A stretch of 64,000 nucleotides of DNA from Alphaproteobacteria bacterium (GTDB lineage Bacteria; Pseudomonadota; Alphaproteobacteria; Rhizobiales; Rhizobiaceae), in NCBI GenBank assembly GCA_016861165.1, contig BOKV01000002.1, positions 124,001 to 188,000 on the forward strand, read 5' to 3'. Below, one piece after another: positions 20,436 to 30,366 of this stretch (the first letter of the stretch is position 1; every line of letters starts with the position of its first letter). A program made the position numbers and the translations under genes. The notes under the pieces were generated by a model, which had not been told where the DNA came from, did not search any database, and saw nothing but the letters and a program-made list of their open reading frames with translations.

Positions 20436-21383
20436 GTGATCGAGATCTTCCTCACCGTCCTGCCGGTCTTCCTGCTGCTCGGCATCGGCTATGCCAGCGC
20501 CCGCACCGGCTATCTGAGCGCGACGATCGCCGATCCGCTCAACGCCTACACGGTCAAGCTGGCCGTGCCGGTGCTGCTGTTTCGCGCGCTCTACCGGCTT
20601 GACCTGTCGACGGCCTTCCACCCGCCGCTGCTGGCTAGCTTCTACGCCGGGGCGCTGGCGAGCTTTGCCGCCGGCATCGTCGCTGCACGTCTCGTCTGGA
20701 AGCGGCGGCCGGGCGAGGCGGTCGCCGTCGGCTTCTGCGCGCTGTTCTCCAACACGCTGCTGCTCGGCGTGCCGATCGTCGAGCGCGCCTTCGGCGAGGC
20801 GGCGCTGACGCCGGCGTTCGGCATCGTCGCGTTGCACGCGCCGGCGCTCTACACCATCGGCATCATCGTCATGGAACTTTCGCGGCGCGATGGCCGGTCG
20901 CTCGGGCAGACCCTGCGCACCGCCGCAGTCACCGTGCTGGCCAATACGCTGATGATCGGCATCCTCGCCGGCGCCGCGCTGAACCTCGCCGGGATCCGCC
21001 TGCCCGAGCCGGCGATGGCCGCCATCGACATGGTGGCGGCGACCGCCATCCCGGTGGCGCTGATCGGCATCGGCGCTTCGCTCACCCGCTACCGGCTCAA
21101 GGCGGAACTGTCGGAGAGCCTGATGGTTTCGGCGCTGTCGCTGTTCGTCCACCCGATCATCGCCTTCGTGCTGGCACGACATGTCTTCGCCCTGCCGCCG
21201 GAATTCGTGCGCGTCGCCGTCATCATGGCGGCGATGCCGCCGGGCATGAACGTCTACATCTTCGCCGTGATGTATGACCGCGCGGTGGCGCTGGCGGCTT
21301 CCGCCGTGCTGGTCGCCACCGCGCTGTCGGTTGCCACCGTCACGCTCTGGCTGTTCGTCCTGCGCGTGGCACTGGCGGGCTGA
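20436..21383 (+). CDS. AEC-family (auxin efflux carrier-like) permease
   Basis: Encodes 315 residues, with about ten hydrophobic segments arranged as two five-helix halves, typical of bacterial AEC transporters. It begins VIEIFLTVLPVFLLLGIGYA and ends in TLWLFVLRVALAG. I chose the GTG at 20436 because the first membrane segment of the family begins there; an in-frame GTG at 20382 would add 18 unconserved residues, and neither start has a strong ribosome site. Substrates of the family include malate, malonate and other organic acids; none can be assigned here. Confidence 0.82.
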   Translation: MIEIFLTVLPVFLLLGIGYASARTGYLSATIADPLNAYTVKLAVPVLLFRALYRLDLSTAFHPPLLASFYAGALASFAAGIVAARLVWKRRPGEAVAVGFCALFSNTLLLGVPIVERAFGEAALTPAFGIVALHAPALYTIGIIVMELSRRDGRSLGQTLRTAAVTVLANTLMIGILAGAALNLAGIRLPEPAMAAIDMVAATAIPVALIGIGASLTRYRLKAELSESLMVSALSLFVHPIIAFVLARHVFALPPEFVRVAVIMAAMPPGMNVYIFAVMYDRAVALAASAVLVATALSVATVTLWLFVLRVALAG

Positions 21384-21417
21384 CGGCCAGGGGGCCGCAA
21401 GGCGACCGACGCGATCG

Positions 21418-22827
21418 CTATCGCCACTCCCGGATGTCGACGAAATGGCCGGCGATCGCCGCCGCCGCCGCCATCGCCGGCGAGACCAGATGGGTGCGGC
21501 CCTTGAAGCCCTGGCGGCCCTCGAAATTGCGGTTCGAGGTCGACGCGCAACGCTCGCCCGGGGCGAGGCGATCATCGTTCATGGCCAGGCACATCGAGCA
21601 GCCGGGCTCGCGCCAGTCAAAGCCGGCCTCGATGAAGATGCGGTCGAGGCCCTCCTGCTCGGCCTGCTGCTTGACCAGGCCCGAGCCCGGCACGATCATC
21701 GCGTTGACGTGGCTGGCCACCTTCTTGCCGGCGACGACGCGCGCCGCCGCGCGCAGGTCCTCGATGCGGCCATTGGTGCAGGAGCCGATAAACACCCGGT
21801 CGAGCCTGATGTCGGTGATGCGCGTGCCGGGCGTCAGCCCCATATAGTCGAGCGCCCGCTGCTTGGAGGCGCGCTTGGTCTCGTCGGCGATCGCCGCCGG
21901 GTCGGGTACGACGCCGGTGACCGCAACGACATCCTCCGGCGAGGACCCCCAGGAGACGAGCGGCGGCAGGTTGGCCGCGTCGAGCCTCACCACCCGGTCG
22001 AACCGGGCGCCCTCGTCGGTCTTCAGCGTGCGCCAGTATTGGACCGCCGCGTCGAAGGCGGCGCCCTGCGGAGCCTTCGGCTTGCCCTCGATATAGGCGA
22101 AGGTGGCCTCGTCGGGGGCGATCAGGCCGGCACGCGCGCCACCTTCGATACTCATGTTGCAGACCGTCATGCGCCCTTCCATCGACAGCGCCCGGATCGC
22201 CTCGCCGGCATATTCGATGACGTGACCGGTGCCGCCGGCGGTGCCGATCTCGCCGATGATGGCAAGGATGATGTCCTTGGCCGTCACCCCTTGCGGCAGC
22301 TGCCCGTCGACCTGGACGAGCATGTTCCTGGCCTTCTTCTGGATCAGCGTCTGCGTGGCCAGCACGTGCTCGACCTCGGAGGTGCCGATGCCGTGGGCCA
22401 GCGCCCCGAAGGCACCGTGCGTCGAGGTGTGCGAATCGCCGCAGACGATGGTCATGCCCGGCAGGGTGAAGCCCTGCTCCGGCCCGATGATGTGGACGAT
22501 GCCCTGGCGCCGGTCCTTCTCCGAATAGTATTCGATGCCGAAATCGGCGGCATTGGCCGCCAGCGCCTCGACCTGGATGCGGCTTTCCTCGTTGCGGATG
22601 CCGTTGACGCGGTCGGGGCTGGTCGGCACGTTGTGGTCGACGACGGCGAGCGTCTTGTGCGGCGCGCGCACCTTGCGGCGGGCGAGCCGCAGCCCCTCGA
22701 AGGCCTGCGGGCTCGTCACCTCGTGGACCAGGTGGCGGTCGATATAGAGAAGCGTCGTGCCGTCGGGCTCGACGCTGACGACATGGTCGTCCCAGATCTT
22801 GTCGTAGAGCGTGCGTGGTGCGGTCAT
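21418..22827 (-). CDS. leuC: 3-isopropylmalate dehydratase large subunit
   Basis: Encodes 469 residues of the aconitase superfamily. The [4Fe-4S] ligands are in SCTNGR and GCSMCLAMN, and the N-terminal block [17 protein letters not shown] and [18 protein letters not shown] signature are standard. It isomerises 2-isopropylmalate to 3-isopropylmalate in leucine synthesis. leuD is not in the window, normal for Hyphomicrobiales, where leuC sits alone near the rplS end of the ribosomal operon. Confidence 0.97.
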   Translation of the reverse strand: MTAPRTLYDKIWDDHVVSVEPDGTTLLYIDRHLVHEVTSPQAFEGLRLARRKVRAPHKTLAVVDHNVPTSPDRVNGIRNEESRIQVEALAANAADFGIEYYSEKDRRQGIVHIIGPEQGFTLPGMTIVCGDSHTSTHGAFGALAHGIGTSEVEHVLATQTLIQKKARNMLVQVDGQLPQGVTAKDIILAIIGEIGTAGGTGHVIEYAGEAIRALSMEGRMTVCNMSIEGGARAGLIAPDEATFAYIEGKPKAPQGAAFDAAVQYWRTLKTDEGARFDRVVRLDAANLPPLVSWGSSPEDVVAVTGVVPDPAAIADETKRASKQRALDYMGLTPGTRITDIRLDRVFIGSCTNGRIEDLRAAARVVAGKKVASHVNAMIVPGSGLVKQQAEQEGLDRIFIEAGFDWREPGCSMCLAMNDDRLAPGERCASTSNRNFEGRQGFKGRTHLVSPAMAAAAAIAGHFVDIREWR

Positions 22828-22885
22828 GGTCTCGTGTCCGGGATGGGGGCGCGGTGGACGGCCGGCTCGGAGGCCGGTCGGCGGC

Positions 22886-23005
22886 TCACTGGCGCGCCCG
22901 GCTCTTCGTCACCTTGAGGACGCGGCCGAAAAAGCGCGCCGGCAGGCGCTTCACGTCCTGCAGCACGAAATCGCGATAGCTCGGATGGCCGAACAGCGCC
23001 TCCAT
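22886..23005 (-). CDS. Small basic protein upstream of leuC
   Basis: A 39-residue frame begins [20 protein letters not shown] and ends in a basic tail (KVTKSRARQ). It has an excellent ribosome site, AGGAG seven bases before ATG 23005, and lies 58 bp upstream of leuC on the same strand. There is no run of Leu codons, so it does not look like a classical leucine attenuation leader. I do not recognise a family. The strong ribosome site and gene-like composition argue that it is translated. Confidence 0.5.
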   Translation of the reverse strand: MEALFGHPSYRDFVLQDVKRLPARFFGRVLKVTKSRARQ

Positions 23006-23058
23006 GCGCCCGCTCCTAGCAAGCTTTCACCGCCTCGGCAACCGGCCTGCGGCGCCGC

Positions 23059-24672
23059 TCAGCGTCCCCTGACCTTGGCCAGCGCCTCGCCCAGGATCTT
23101 GTCGCGGCCATAGACGTCCTCGCGGAAGTGGATGGTGCCGTCCTTGTTGACGAAGGTGGTGAGGTAGACGACGTAGACGGGGATCTTGGTCTTGAGGGTG
23201 ACGACGGTGTTCTTGCCCGTGGCGACCACCGCGTCGATGCGCTGCCGGTTCCAGCCTTCCGGGCCGAGGATGACCTCGGCCATCTTCAGCGGGTCGCGCA
23301 GCCGGATGCAGCCATGGCTGAAATAGCGCTGCGTCGCCTCGAATTTCGACTTCGACGGCGTGTCGTGCATGTAGACGTTGAAGTCGTTGGGAAACATGAA
23401 CTTGACGCGGCCGAGCGCGTTGCCGGGGCCGGGCTCCTGCCTGAGCGAGAACGGGAAGTTGCCCTTGCCGTAGCTTGCCCAGTTGACGGACGAAGGGCTG
23501 ATCGGGCCGCTGCTCGACATCAGCGAGATGTTCTGGGCGGCCAGGACGCCGGGATTCTGCCTGAGCTTAGGCAGATATTCGTTGACGGCGATCGACGGCG
23601 GCACGTTCCAGTAGGGATTGAACTCCACATACTCCATCTCGTCGGTGAACACCGGCGTGCGATGGTAGGGCTGGCCGACCTGCACGATCTCGGCATGGAC
23701 GGTGTCGTCGTTCCTGACCACCTTGACCACCTGGTCGGCCAGGTTGACGAAGATGTGGTAGGGCGCGAACTCGTTCTGCAGCCAGCGATTGCGCTCCAGA
23801 TTGATCTCCATCGTCTGGATGCGCTCGCTGACGGAAACGTTCATCTGCTTGACGGTGCCGGGGCCGACGACGCCGTCCGGCGTCACCCCCATCAGCTCCT
23901 GGAACTGCTTGACGGCGTCGACGAGTGCCGCGTCGTAGACGAGGCCGCCGGCCGCCGGGCCGCGATAGGTGGCCGCCTCGATCATGCGCTTGCGCAGCGC
24001 GGGCACGCGGGCGTCCGTGGCGCCGGGCTTCAGCGCCGGACCTTCCGGCACCTTGCTCCACCCGCCATTGGCCTCGATGCGCCGGAACACGGCGATCGCC
24101 TGGCGCAGCCGCTCGTAGCGCTGCGTGCGCGGGGCGAGCAGCCGCAGATAGGCCTTCAGGTTCTTGGTCCTGCGGATGTTGGCGAGAATCGCATCGGCCG
24201 AAATGTCCTTGGGGTAGATTACGATCTCGCGGTTGACCTCGCGCGGATTGAGGCGGCCGCCATGCATGTGCTGGGCATAGGACACCGTGGCAGTGGTCAG
24301 GTGGACCTCGAGGTCGGCCAGCCCGGCGGTGTCGGTCGCCCCCAGCTTGCTGAACAGTTCGAACGCGTCGTAGTCGTCCGGGTGCAGCCCGTCCTCGTAG
24401 GACAGGTTGAGCGCATCGACCATCGCCTCGGCCTTGGCGGTCGGCCGGTTGCCCTGCACCCAGATCGGCGCATAGAGGCTCCTGGCGTAGTGGGCATCGA
24501 TGTCCTGCAGGCGCTGCTTCAGCGATTCGGACCTGGCATTGGCCATCGCCCGCGCCAGCTCCGACTTGATGGCCGGGCCCAGCATTTGCGCCGGTGCCGG
24601 CGCCGTCCACACGACGATCAGCGCCACGGCCGCCAGCAGCGCCCGCACACCGAGATTTCCGCGCATCGTCAT
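23059..24672 (-). CDS. Murein L,D-transpeptidase (YcbB-like)
   Basis: Encodes 537 residues from ATG 24672, preceded by GGGAGAG and followed by a signal peptide ending in APAQ. The domain order is an N-terminal scaffold (about 30-230), a peptidoglycan-binding helix bundle around 265-300 (VDAVKQFQELMGVTPDGVVGPGT pattern), and a YkuD catalytic domain at about 325-480 with the nucleophile in SHGCIRLRDP. It forms 3-3 crosslinks in peptidoglycan in the periplasm, as in E. coli LdtD (YcbB). The length of about 540 is typical. Confidence 0.9.
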   Translation of the reverse strand: MTMRGNLGVRALLAAVALIVVWTAPAPAQMLGPAIKSELARAMANARSESLKQRLQDIDAHYARSLYAPIWVQGNRPTAKAEAMVDALNLSYEDGLHPDDYDAFELFSKLGATDTAGLADLEVHLTTATVSYAQHMHGGRLNPREVNREIVIYPKDISADAILANIRRTKNLKAYLRLLAPRTQRYERLRQAIAVFRRIEANGGWSKVPEGPALKPGATDARVPALRKRMIEAATYRGPAAGGLVYDAALVDAVKQFQELMGVTPDGVVGPGTVKQMNVSVSERIQTMEINLERNRWLQNEFAPYHIFVNLADQVVKVVRNDDTVHAEIVQVGQPYHRTPVFTDEMEYVEFNPYWNVPPSIAVNEYLPKLRQNPGVLAAQNISLMSSSGPISPSSVNWASYGKGNFPFSLRQEPGPGNALGRVKFMFPNDFNVYMHDTPSKSKFEATQRYFSHGCIRLRDPLKMAEVILGPEGWNRQRIDAVVATGKNTVVTLKTKIPVYVVYLTTFVNKDGTIHFREDVYGRDKILGEALAKVRGR

Positions 24673-24835
24673 CGATCTCTCCCGCCACGGCCCGCCGTTC
24701 GCCCGCCGCGCCAATCGTGCCAAATGCCCCATGGCGGGCAGATTAGCAGAACTGGCGCAGAGTCCAACCTTGGTCCAACCTTGCGAATGGCTTGCGCCAC
24801 GCGCACCTCGCCGCGGCGGCCGCCGCCGGGCGACA

Positions 24836-24868
24836 GAAAGAGAAAAAGGGCGGCCCGCCGGGCCGCCC
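24836..24868 (-). terminator. Intrinsic terminator of the ffh-rplS operon
   Basis: A perfect 9-bp stem GGGCGGCCC / GGGCCGCCC with a 3-nt loop at 24848-24868; on the minus strand it is followed by TTTTTCTCTTT. It lies about 45 bp after the rplS stop, the right place to end the ribosomal operon. Confidence 0.85.
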
Positions 24869-24912
24869 CCTCGATGATTGCGCCTGCCGCCCCACGCGGG
24901 GCGGGACTGCCG

Positions 24913-25422
24913 TCACTCGCCGCTCTTGGCCGCCGCGGCCGCTGCCTCTTCGGCCGCCTTTTCGACCGCCAACGCCTCGGCGGCGGCCACCTTCTCCGCC
25001 TCGATGCGGGCCTTCTCGTCGGCGACCGCCCGGCGCTCGGCCTCGTTCAGGCGCTTGGCGCGGGCGCCGGTGTTCTCCGAAATGCGCGCCGACTTGCCGC
25101 GCCTGCCGCGCAGATAATAGAGCTTGGCGCGGCGCACCTTGCCGCGGCGAACCACCTCGACGCCCTCGACCAACGGCGAGAAGACCGGGAAGACGCGCTC
25201 GACGCCCTCGCCATAGGAAATCTTGCGCACGGTGAAGTTCTCGTTGAGGCCGCTGCCCGAGCGGCCGATGCACACGCCTTCATAGGCCTGCACGCGGGTG
25301 CGCGTACCCTCGGTGACGCGCACCTGCACGCGCACCGTGTCGCCGGGCTCGAATTCGGGCAGCTTGCGCTTGGCCTCGATCGCGGCGGCCTGTTCGGCCT
25401 CGAGCTGCTGGATGATGTTCAT
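24913..25422 (-). CDS. rplS: 50S ribosomal protein L19
   Basis: Encodes 169 residues. The conserved L19 core covers about 1-115 ([63 protein letters not shown]). The remaining 50 residues are an Ala/Glu-rich charged tail, long compared with E. coli L19 but normal for Hyphomicrobiales. It is the last gene of the run ffh, chorismate mutase, rpsP, rimM, trmD, rplS and is followed by a clear intrinsic terminator. Confidence 0.96.
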   Translation of the reverse strand: MNIIQQLEAEQAAAIEAKRKLPEFEPGDTVRVQVRVTEGTRTRVQAYEGVCIGRSGSGLNENFTVRKISYGEGVERVFPVFSPLVEGVEVVRRGKVRRAKLYYLRGRRGKSARISENTGARAKRLNEAERRAVADEKARIEAEKVAAAEALAVEKAAEEAAAAAAKSGE

Positions 25423-25611
25423 GGCTCCAAACCTTGCGTTGCGGACCGACGGGCGACGGACGCCTTGCGGTCACTTGTTGTCTGCGGCCAGAGCGCCCGC
25501 GCCAATGCACCTCGGGATGCCTGGTGGCGGCAGCGGCCGCCGGGGCGAATTCGCCGGTCTTTCCGGTTTGTGGAAAAGTCGCCGGGTCTATAGTCGAAAA
25601 TTCGGGCGGTG

Positions 25612-26322
25612 TCACCCTTCGGGCGGCGCTTTTTTGGGCGTTGCGCCGAGCAGCTCCGGCCGCCGCCCGGCGGTCAGCTTCTCGGCCTGCCCGCGCCGCC
25701 AGCGGGCGATCCTGCCGTGGTCGCCCGAGATCAATACCGTCGGAATCGACCGCCCCTCGAAAACCTGCGGCCGCGTGTACTGGGGGTATTCGAGCAGGTC
25801 GGCGGCGAAGCTTTCCTCCTCGCCCGAGGCGAGGTTGCCCATAACGCCGGGCAGCAGCCGCACGACGGCATCAAGCAGCACGATCGCCGCCGGCTCGCCG
25901 CCCGACAGCACATAGTCGCCGATCGAGACCTCCTGCAGCCGGCGCGCCTCGATCACTCGTTCGTCGACGCCCTCGAAGCGGCCGCACACGACGACCGCGC
26001 CGGGCCCGGCCGCCAGTTCGCGCACCAGTGCCTGGTCGAGGACCCGCCCGCGCGGGCTCATCAGCAGCCGTGGCCGCATGTCGCCGGGCGGCGACACCGC
26101 GTCGATCGCGCCCGCCAGCACGTCGGCCCTGAGCACCATGCCGGCGCCGCCGCCGGCCGGCGTGTCGTCGACGGCGCGGTGGCGGCCGACGCCGAAATCG
26201 CGCAGGGCGACGGTCTCCAGCGACCAGACCGCTTCGGCCAGCGCCCGACCGGCCAGCGAGACGCCGAGCGGACCGGGAAACATCTCCGGGAACAGCGTCA
26301 CAACCGAGGCCCGGAAGGTCAT
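25612..26322 (-). CDS. trmD: tRNA (guanine37-N1)-methyltransferase
   Basis: Encodes 236 residues. The SPOUT trefoil-knot signatures [20 protein letters not shown] and the N-terminal [23 protein letters not shown] are diagnostic. It methylates G37 of tRNAs reading CNN and prevents frameshifting. It overlaps the rimM stop by four bases (ATGA) and precedes rplS by about 190 bp; the gap holds no gene that I can support. Confidence 0.96.
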   Translation of the reverse strand: MTFRASVVTLFPEMFPGPLGVSLAGRALAEAVWSLETVALRDFGVGRHRAVDDTPAGGGAGMVLRADVLAGAIDAVSPPGDMRPRLLMSPRGRVLDQALVRELAAGPGAVVVCGRFEGVDERVIEARRLQEVSIGDYVLSGGEPAAIVLLDAVVRLLPGVMGNLASGEEESFAADLLEYPQYTRPQVFEGRSIPTVLISGDHGRIARWRRGQAEKLTAGRRPELLGATPKKAPPEG

Positions 26323-26846
26323 GTCCCGGTCTCCGGCGCGCGTGCCTCGGTCTCGGCGGGCGGCGCGACAACGACGAAACCGCCGGCGATGTCGACGACC
26401 GGCACGTTGGCGCGGGTAAAAGCGACCAGCAACTCGCGGCCGTCCGGCCGCCCGATCGCGACAATATCGCCGGCGCCGAAGTCATGCACCGCGACCACGG
26501 TTCCGATCGGGTGGCCGGCTTTGTCGCGCGCTTCGAGCCCGATCAGATCGGAATGGTAGAACTCGTCCTCGTCCGGCCTCGGCAGTTCGGCGCGGTCGAT
26601 GAAGAGGTCGGCATTGGCGAGCGCCTGCGCCGCCTCGCGGGTCGTCACGCCCGCGACGCGGGCAACGAGCATGCCGCCCTGCGCGCGCGCCGACAGGATG
26701 CGCACCGGCGTGTCCGAGGCGAGGCGCAGCGTGCTGTAGCGGGCGATCTGCTCCGCCTCCGCGGTGAAGCTCTTCAGGCGGACTTCGCCGCGCACGCCGT
26801 GCGGCGCGCCGAACCGGCCGACGAGGACCAGCCTGGCCGCGACCAT
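26319..26846 (-). CDS. rimM: Ribosome maturation factor RimM
   Basis: Encodes 175 residues from ATG 26846 ([20 protein letters not shown]), the family N-terminus; an in-frame TTG at 26867 just after the rpsP stop is less likely. An N-terminal RimM barrel is followed by a PRC-barrel domain ([23 protein letters not shown]). It assists 30S head assembly through S19. Translational coupling to rpsP and trmD is implied by the spacing. Confidence 0.94.
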   Translation of the reverse strand: MVAARLVLVGRFGAPHGVRGEVRLKSFTAEAEQIARYSTLRLASDTPVRILSARAQGGMLVARVAGVTTREAAQALANADLFIDRAELPRPDEDEFYHSDLIGLEARDKAGHPIGTVVAVHDFGAGDIVAIGRPDGRELLVAFTRANVPVVDIAGGFVVVAPPAETEARAPETGT

Positions 26847-26867
26847 TGTCGCGCCGCCAAACGGCAA

Positions 26868-27281
26868 TCAGGCCCCGGCGGCGTCGCCGGTCGCCGCCTC
26901 GGCCGGCGCCGGAGCGGCTTCGGCCTCGGCCGCCTTGGCGGCGGCTTCCTCGGCCGCCTGCTGTCTCTCGGCCAGGCGCTCCTGCGCCTTCTTGCCGGGC
27001 TGGGCCTTGACCGGATTGCTGCGCGGCGCCCGCTTGACGATGCCCTCGGCGTCGAGGAAGCGCATCACCCGGTCGGTCGCCAGCGCGCCCTTCGACAGCC
27101 AGTGCTCGACGCGCGCCCGGTCGAAGGTGACGCGCCGGGCGTCCTTCGGCAGCAGCGGATCGTAGGTGCCGAGCTTCTCGATGAAGCGGCCGTCGCGCGG
27201 AGCGCGCGCGTCGGCGACGACGATCGAGTAATGCGGGCGCTTCTTGGAGCCGCCGCGGGCCAGCCGGATTCTCAGTGACAT
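26868..27281 (-). CDS. rpsP: 30S ribosomal protein S16
   Basis: Encodes 137 residues from ATG 27281, with AGGAG eight bases upstream. The core ([47 protein letters not shown]) occupies the first 85 residues; a lysine- and Ala/Glu-rich tail of about 50 residues follows, as in other Hyphomicrobiales. It lies between the chorismate mutase gene and rimM. Confidence 0.96.
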   Translation of the reverse strand: MSLRIRLARGGSKKRPHYSIVVADARAPRDGRFIEKLGTYDPLLPKDARRVTFDRARVEHWLSKGALATDRVMRFLDAEGIVKRAPRSNPVKAQPGKKAQERLAERQQAAEEAAAKAAEAEAAPAPAEAATGDAAGA

Positions 27282-27312
27282 TGCTTTCTCCTGTCGCGAT
27301 TCGGTGAGGTTT

Positions 27313-27621
27313 TCAGTTCCTGCCGCCGCCGGCGATCTGCTCATGGTGGCGGATCACCTCGCGGATGATGAAATTGAGCAGCTTCTCGGCGAAGTCGGGG
27401 TCGAGTTCGGCCTCGGCCGCCAGACGGCGCAGCCGGTCGACCTGGCGCTTCTCGCGGTCGGGGTCGGCCGGCGGCATCGCGTGGCGCGCCTTCAGTTCGC
27501 CGACCTCCTTGGTGATACGGAAGCGCTCGGCCAGGATGTGGATCAGCGCTGCGTCGAGATTGTCGATCGAGGCGCGGTACTTCTTCAGTTCGGCCGGAAT
27601 ACCGGCGGCCGGGTCGCTCAT
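27313..27621 (-). CDS. Chorismate mutase (AroQ type)
   Basis: Encodes 102 residues. The helical AroQ pattern is visible: [34 protein letters not shown], then [14 protein letters not shown] and [13 protein letters not shown]. It converts chorismate to prephenate for Phe/Tyr synthesis. Its place between ffh and rpsP, overlapping the ffh stop by four bases, is a conserved oddity of this alphaproteobacterial operon. Confidence 0.93.
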   Translation of the reverse strand: MSDPAAGIPAELKKYRASIDNLDAALIHILAERFRITKEVGELKARHAMPPADPDREKRQVDRLRRLAAEAELDPDFAEKLLNFIIREVIRHHEQIAGGGRN

Positions 27622-29153
27622 TTCTTCTTCCCCAGTCCGGGCAGTTTCGCCGGGCCCGGCAAGCGGCCGCCGAGGCCGGCCAGACCGCCGCCCGGCAGAC
27701 CGGGCAGCTTCGGCCCACCCATCTGCCGCGCCAGCCGTTCCATCTCGGCGGGGTCCATGCGCGAGAGGTCGGGCATCGGCGCCGGGGCGCCACCCATCAT
27801 CCGCCCCATCATCGATCCGCCCGCGCCCATCAGGCCGCCCAGCATGCCGCCCTTGCCGCGGCCCATGCGCTTCATCATGTCGGCCATCTGCAGGTGCATC
27901 TTCAGAAGCTTGTTGATCTCCTGCACCGACGTGCCGGAGCCGGCGGCGACGCGCTTCTTGCGCGAAGCGTTGAGGATTTTCGGCGAGCGGCGCTCCTGGC
28001 GCGTCATCGACGCGATGATCGCCTGCTGGCGCTTGAAGATCGAATCGTCGAGGCCGGCCGCCTCGATCTGCTTCTTCATCTTGCCGATGCCGGGCAAGAG
28101 GCCGAGGATGCCGCCCATGCCGCCGAGATTCTGCATCTGCTTGAGCTGCTCGGCCAGATCGTTGAGGTCGAACTCGCCCTTGCTCATGCGCCGGGCCATC
28201 GCCGCGGCCTTCTCCGCGTCGATGGTCTGCGCCGCCTTTTCGACCAGAGCGACGATGTCGCCCATGCCGAGGATACGGTCGGCAATGCGGGCGGGGTGGA
28301 AATCCTCCAGCGCGTCTGTCTTCTCGCCGGTGCCGATCAGCTTGATCGGCTTGCCGGTCACCGCGCGCATCGACAGCGCCGCGCCGCCGCGCCCGTCGCC
28401 GTCGACGCGGGTCAGCACGATGCCGGTGATGCCGACGCGTTCGTCGAAGGCGCGCGCCAGGTTGACGGCGTCCTGGCCGGTAAGCGCGTCGGCGACCAGC
28501 AGGATCTCGTGCGGACTGGACCTGGCCTTGATGTCGGCCATCTCCAGCATCAGCGGTTCGTCGATATGGGTGCGACCGGCCGTGTCGAGCAGCAGCACGT
28601 CGTAGCCACCGAGCCTGGCCGCCTGCACGGCGCGCGCCGCGATGTCGACCGGCGGCTGGCCGGCGACAATCGGCAATGTGGCCACGTCCGTCTGCTCGCC
28701 GAGCTGGCGCAGCTGCTCCTGGGCGGCCGGCCGGCGCGTGTCGAGCGAGGCCATCAGGACCTTGCGGCGGCTTCGCTCGGTCAGCCGCCTGGCGATCTTG
28801 GCCGTGGTCGTCGTCTTGCCCGAGCCCTGCAGGCCGACCATCATGATGACGACGGGGGGCGCCGCGTTGAGATCGATGGCTTCCGCGTCGGAGCCGAGCA
28901 TGGCGATCAGTTCGTCATGGACGATCTTGACCACCATCTGGCCGGGCGTGACCGACTTGACCACCTCGGCGCCGACCGCCTTCTGGCGCACCTTCTCGGT
29001 AAAATCGCGCACCACGTCGAGCGCCACGTCGGCCTCGATCAGCGCCCGGCGCACCTCGCGCAGCGCCGCGCCGACGTCCTTTTCCGACAGCGCGCCGCGC
29101 CGCGTAAGGCCGTCGAAGATCTTGCCGAGCCGTTCGCTCAGACTCTCAAACAT
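27618..29153 (-). CDS. ffh: Signal recognition particle protein Ffh
   Basis: Encodes 511 residues from ATG 29153 (MFESLSERLGKIFDGLTRRG). The N and G domains carry GLQGSGKTTTTAKIA, DTAGRTHIDEPL and TRVDGDGRGGAALS; the Met-rich M domain follows from about residue 330 to a Gly/Met-rich tail. It binds 4.5S RNA and signal sequences at the ribosome and docks with FtsY, which is encoded 2.5 kb away on the other strand. It is first in its operon, with a consensus-like promoter upstream. Confidence 0.97.
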   Translation of the reverse strand: MFESLSERLGKIFDGLTRRGALSEKDVGAALREVRRALIEADVALDVVRDFTEKVRQKAVGAEVVKSVTPGQMVVKIVHDELIAMLGSDAEAIDLNAAPPVVIMMVGLQGSGKTTTTAKIARRLTERSRRKVLMASLDTRRPAAQEQLRQLGEQTDVATLPIVAGQPPVDIAARAVQAARLGGYDVLLLDTAGRTHIDEPLMLEMADIKARSSPHEILLVADALTGQDAVNLARAFDERVGITGIVLTRVDGDGRGGAALSMRAVTGKPIKLIGTGEKTDALEDFHPARIADRILGMGDIVALVEKAAQTIDAEKAAAMARRMSKGEFDLNDLAEQLKQMQNLGGMGGILGLLPGIGKMKKQIEAAGLDDSIFKRQQAIIASMTRQERRSPKILNASRKKRVAAGSGTSVQEINKLLKMHLQMADMMKRMGRGKGGMLGGLMGAGGSMMGRMMGGAPAPMPDLSRMDPAEMERLARQMGGPKLPGLPGGGLAGLGGRLPGPAKLPGLGKKK

Positions 29154-29318
29154 GACCGGTCCTCGTCTCTGGGGTAGTGTCCCAGCGAGATATGGGCTCT
29201 GATCCCGCAACCGCAAAGCCGAAAGGCACCCGCGGGCGCAACGCGCTGGCGGATGTTGACCGCCTTCCTCCCGGGAAGGCCAGTGGCTCGACTGCACGAA
29301 CGGGCAGAGGACGGCGGC

Positions 29319-29347
29319 TTATAGGCGCAGCCGCGCGGTCAAGTCAA
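29319..29347 (-). promoter_or_regulatory. Promoter of the ffh-rpsP-trmD-rplS operon
   Basis: On the minus strand TTGACT and CTATAA are separated by exactly 17 bases, about 165 bp upstream of ffh, inside the 313-bp divergent gap between ffh and dapF. Apart from this pair I see nothing else in that gap. Confidence 0.55.
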
Positions 29348-29466
29348 CTTCGAACCGAGCGCCGACCGAAGCACCGTGCCGCGGAAGAAAGGCCGCCGGA
29401 AACCGGCGGGAAACGGCCCGCCCCTTTCAATTGGCGGCCGCTTCGGCCATATAAACGGCCAAACGG

Positions 29467-30366
29467 ATGGCCTCGATGCAAAAGGGCGCGCGAATTCCCT
29501 TCGTCAAGATGAACGGCCTCGGCAATGCGATCATCGTTGCCGACATGCGTGGCCGCGCCGACAAGATCACGGCCGAGGCCGCGATCGCGCTGGCGCGCCC
29601 GGAGGCTATCCCCTTTGACCAGATCATGGAAGTGCGCGACGCGGACGGTCCGGGCCGCGACTACGACATGCGCATCCTCAACGCCGACGGCAGCCTGGCG
29701 CAAGCCTGCGGCAACGGCACACGCTGCGTCGTCGTCTGGCTCAACGGTCTCGACGGCCGCGACGCCTATGCCTTCCTGACGGCCGGCGGCCTCGTCGCCA
29801 CGGCGCTGAACCGCGACCGCACGGTGACCGTCGACATGGGCGTGCCGCGCTTTTCCTGGCGCGACATCCCGCTCGCCGAGGAATTCGCCGACACCACCGG
29901 CATCGAACTGCAGATCGGGCCGATCGAGGCGCCGGTCCTGCACACGCCGAGCGTCGCCAATATCGGCAACCCGCATGCCGTGTTCTGGGTCGACCGCGAC
30001 GTGTGGTCCTACGAACTCGATCGCTTCGGCCCGCTTCTGGAAAACCATCCGATCTTCCCCGAGCGCGCCAACATCACCATCGCCCGCGTCGTCGCCCGCG
30101 ACCACATCGTCATCCGCACCTGGGAGCGCGGCGCAGGGCTGACGCTCGCCTGCGGCTCGGCCGCCTGCGCCACGCTCGCCTGCGCCGTGCGCAAGGGGCT
30201 GGCCGAGCGCAAGGCGGTGATCACGGTGCCCGGCGGCGACCTCACGGTCGAATGGGCAGCCAACGGCCACCTCCTGATGAGCGGACCGGCCGAGTTCGAA
30301 TTCGCCGGCGAACTCGATCCGGCGACCGGCCAGTTCACGATCGAGACCGCGGCGGTGCCGGCATGA
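29467..30366 (+). CDS. dapF: Diaminopimelate epimerase
   Basis: Encodes 299 residues. The two catalytic Cys are in the paired DapF signatures ACGNGTRC (C81) and [13 protein letters not shown] near residue 220. It epimerises LL- to meso-diaminopimelate for lysine and peptidoglycan. Start ATG 29467; an internal ATG three codons later is equally possible. Its stop overlaps the mtaB start (ATGA). Confidence 0.95.
   Translation: MASMQKGARIPFVKMNGLGNAIIVADMRGRADKITAEAAIALARPEAIPFDQIMEVRDADGPGRDYDMRILNADGSLAQACGNGTRCVVVWLNGLDGRDAYAFLTAGGLVATALNRDRTVTVDMGVPRFSWRDIPLAEEFADTTGIELQIGPIEAPVLHTPSVANIGNPHAVFWVDRDVWSYELDRFGPLLENHPIFPERANITIARVVARDHIVIRTWERGAGLTLACGSAACATLACAVRKGLAERKAVITVPGGDLTVEWAANGHLLMSGPAEFEFAGELDPATGQFTIETAAVPA

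Noticed and set aside
25423..25611. Possible gene or RNA between trmD and rplS
   Set aside because: The 190-bp gap shows no conserved frame or clear fold; read as an untranslated spacer.
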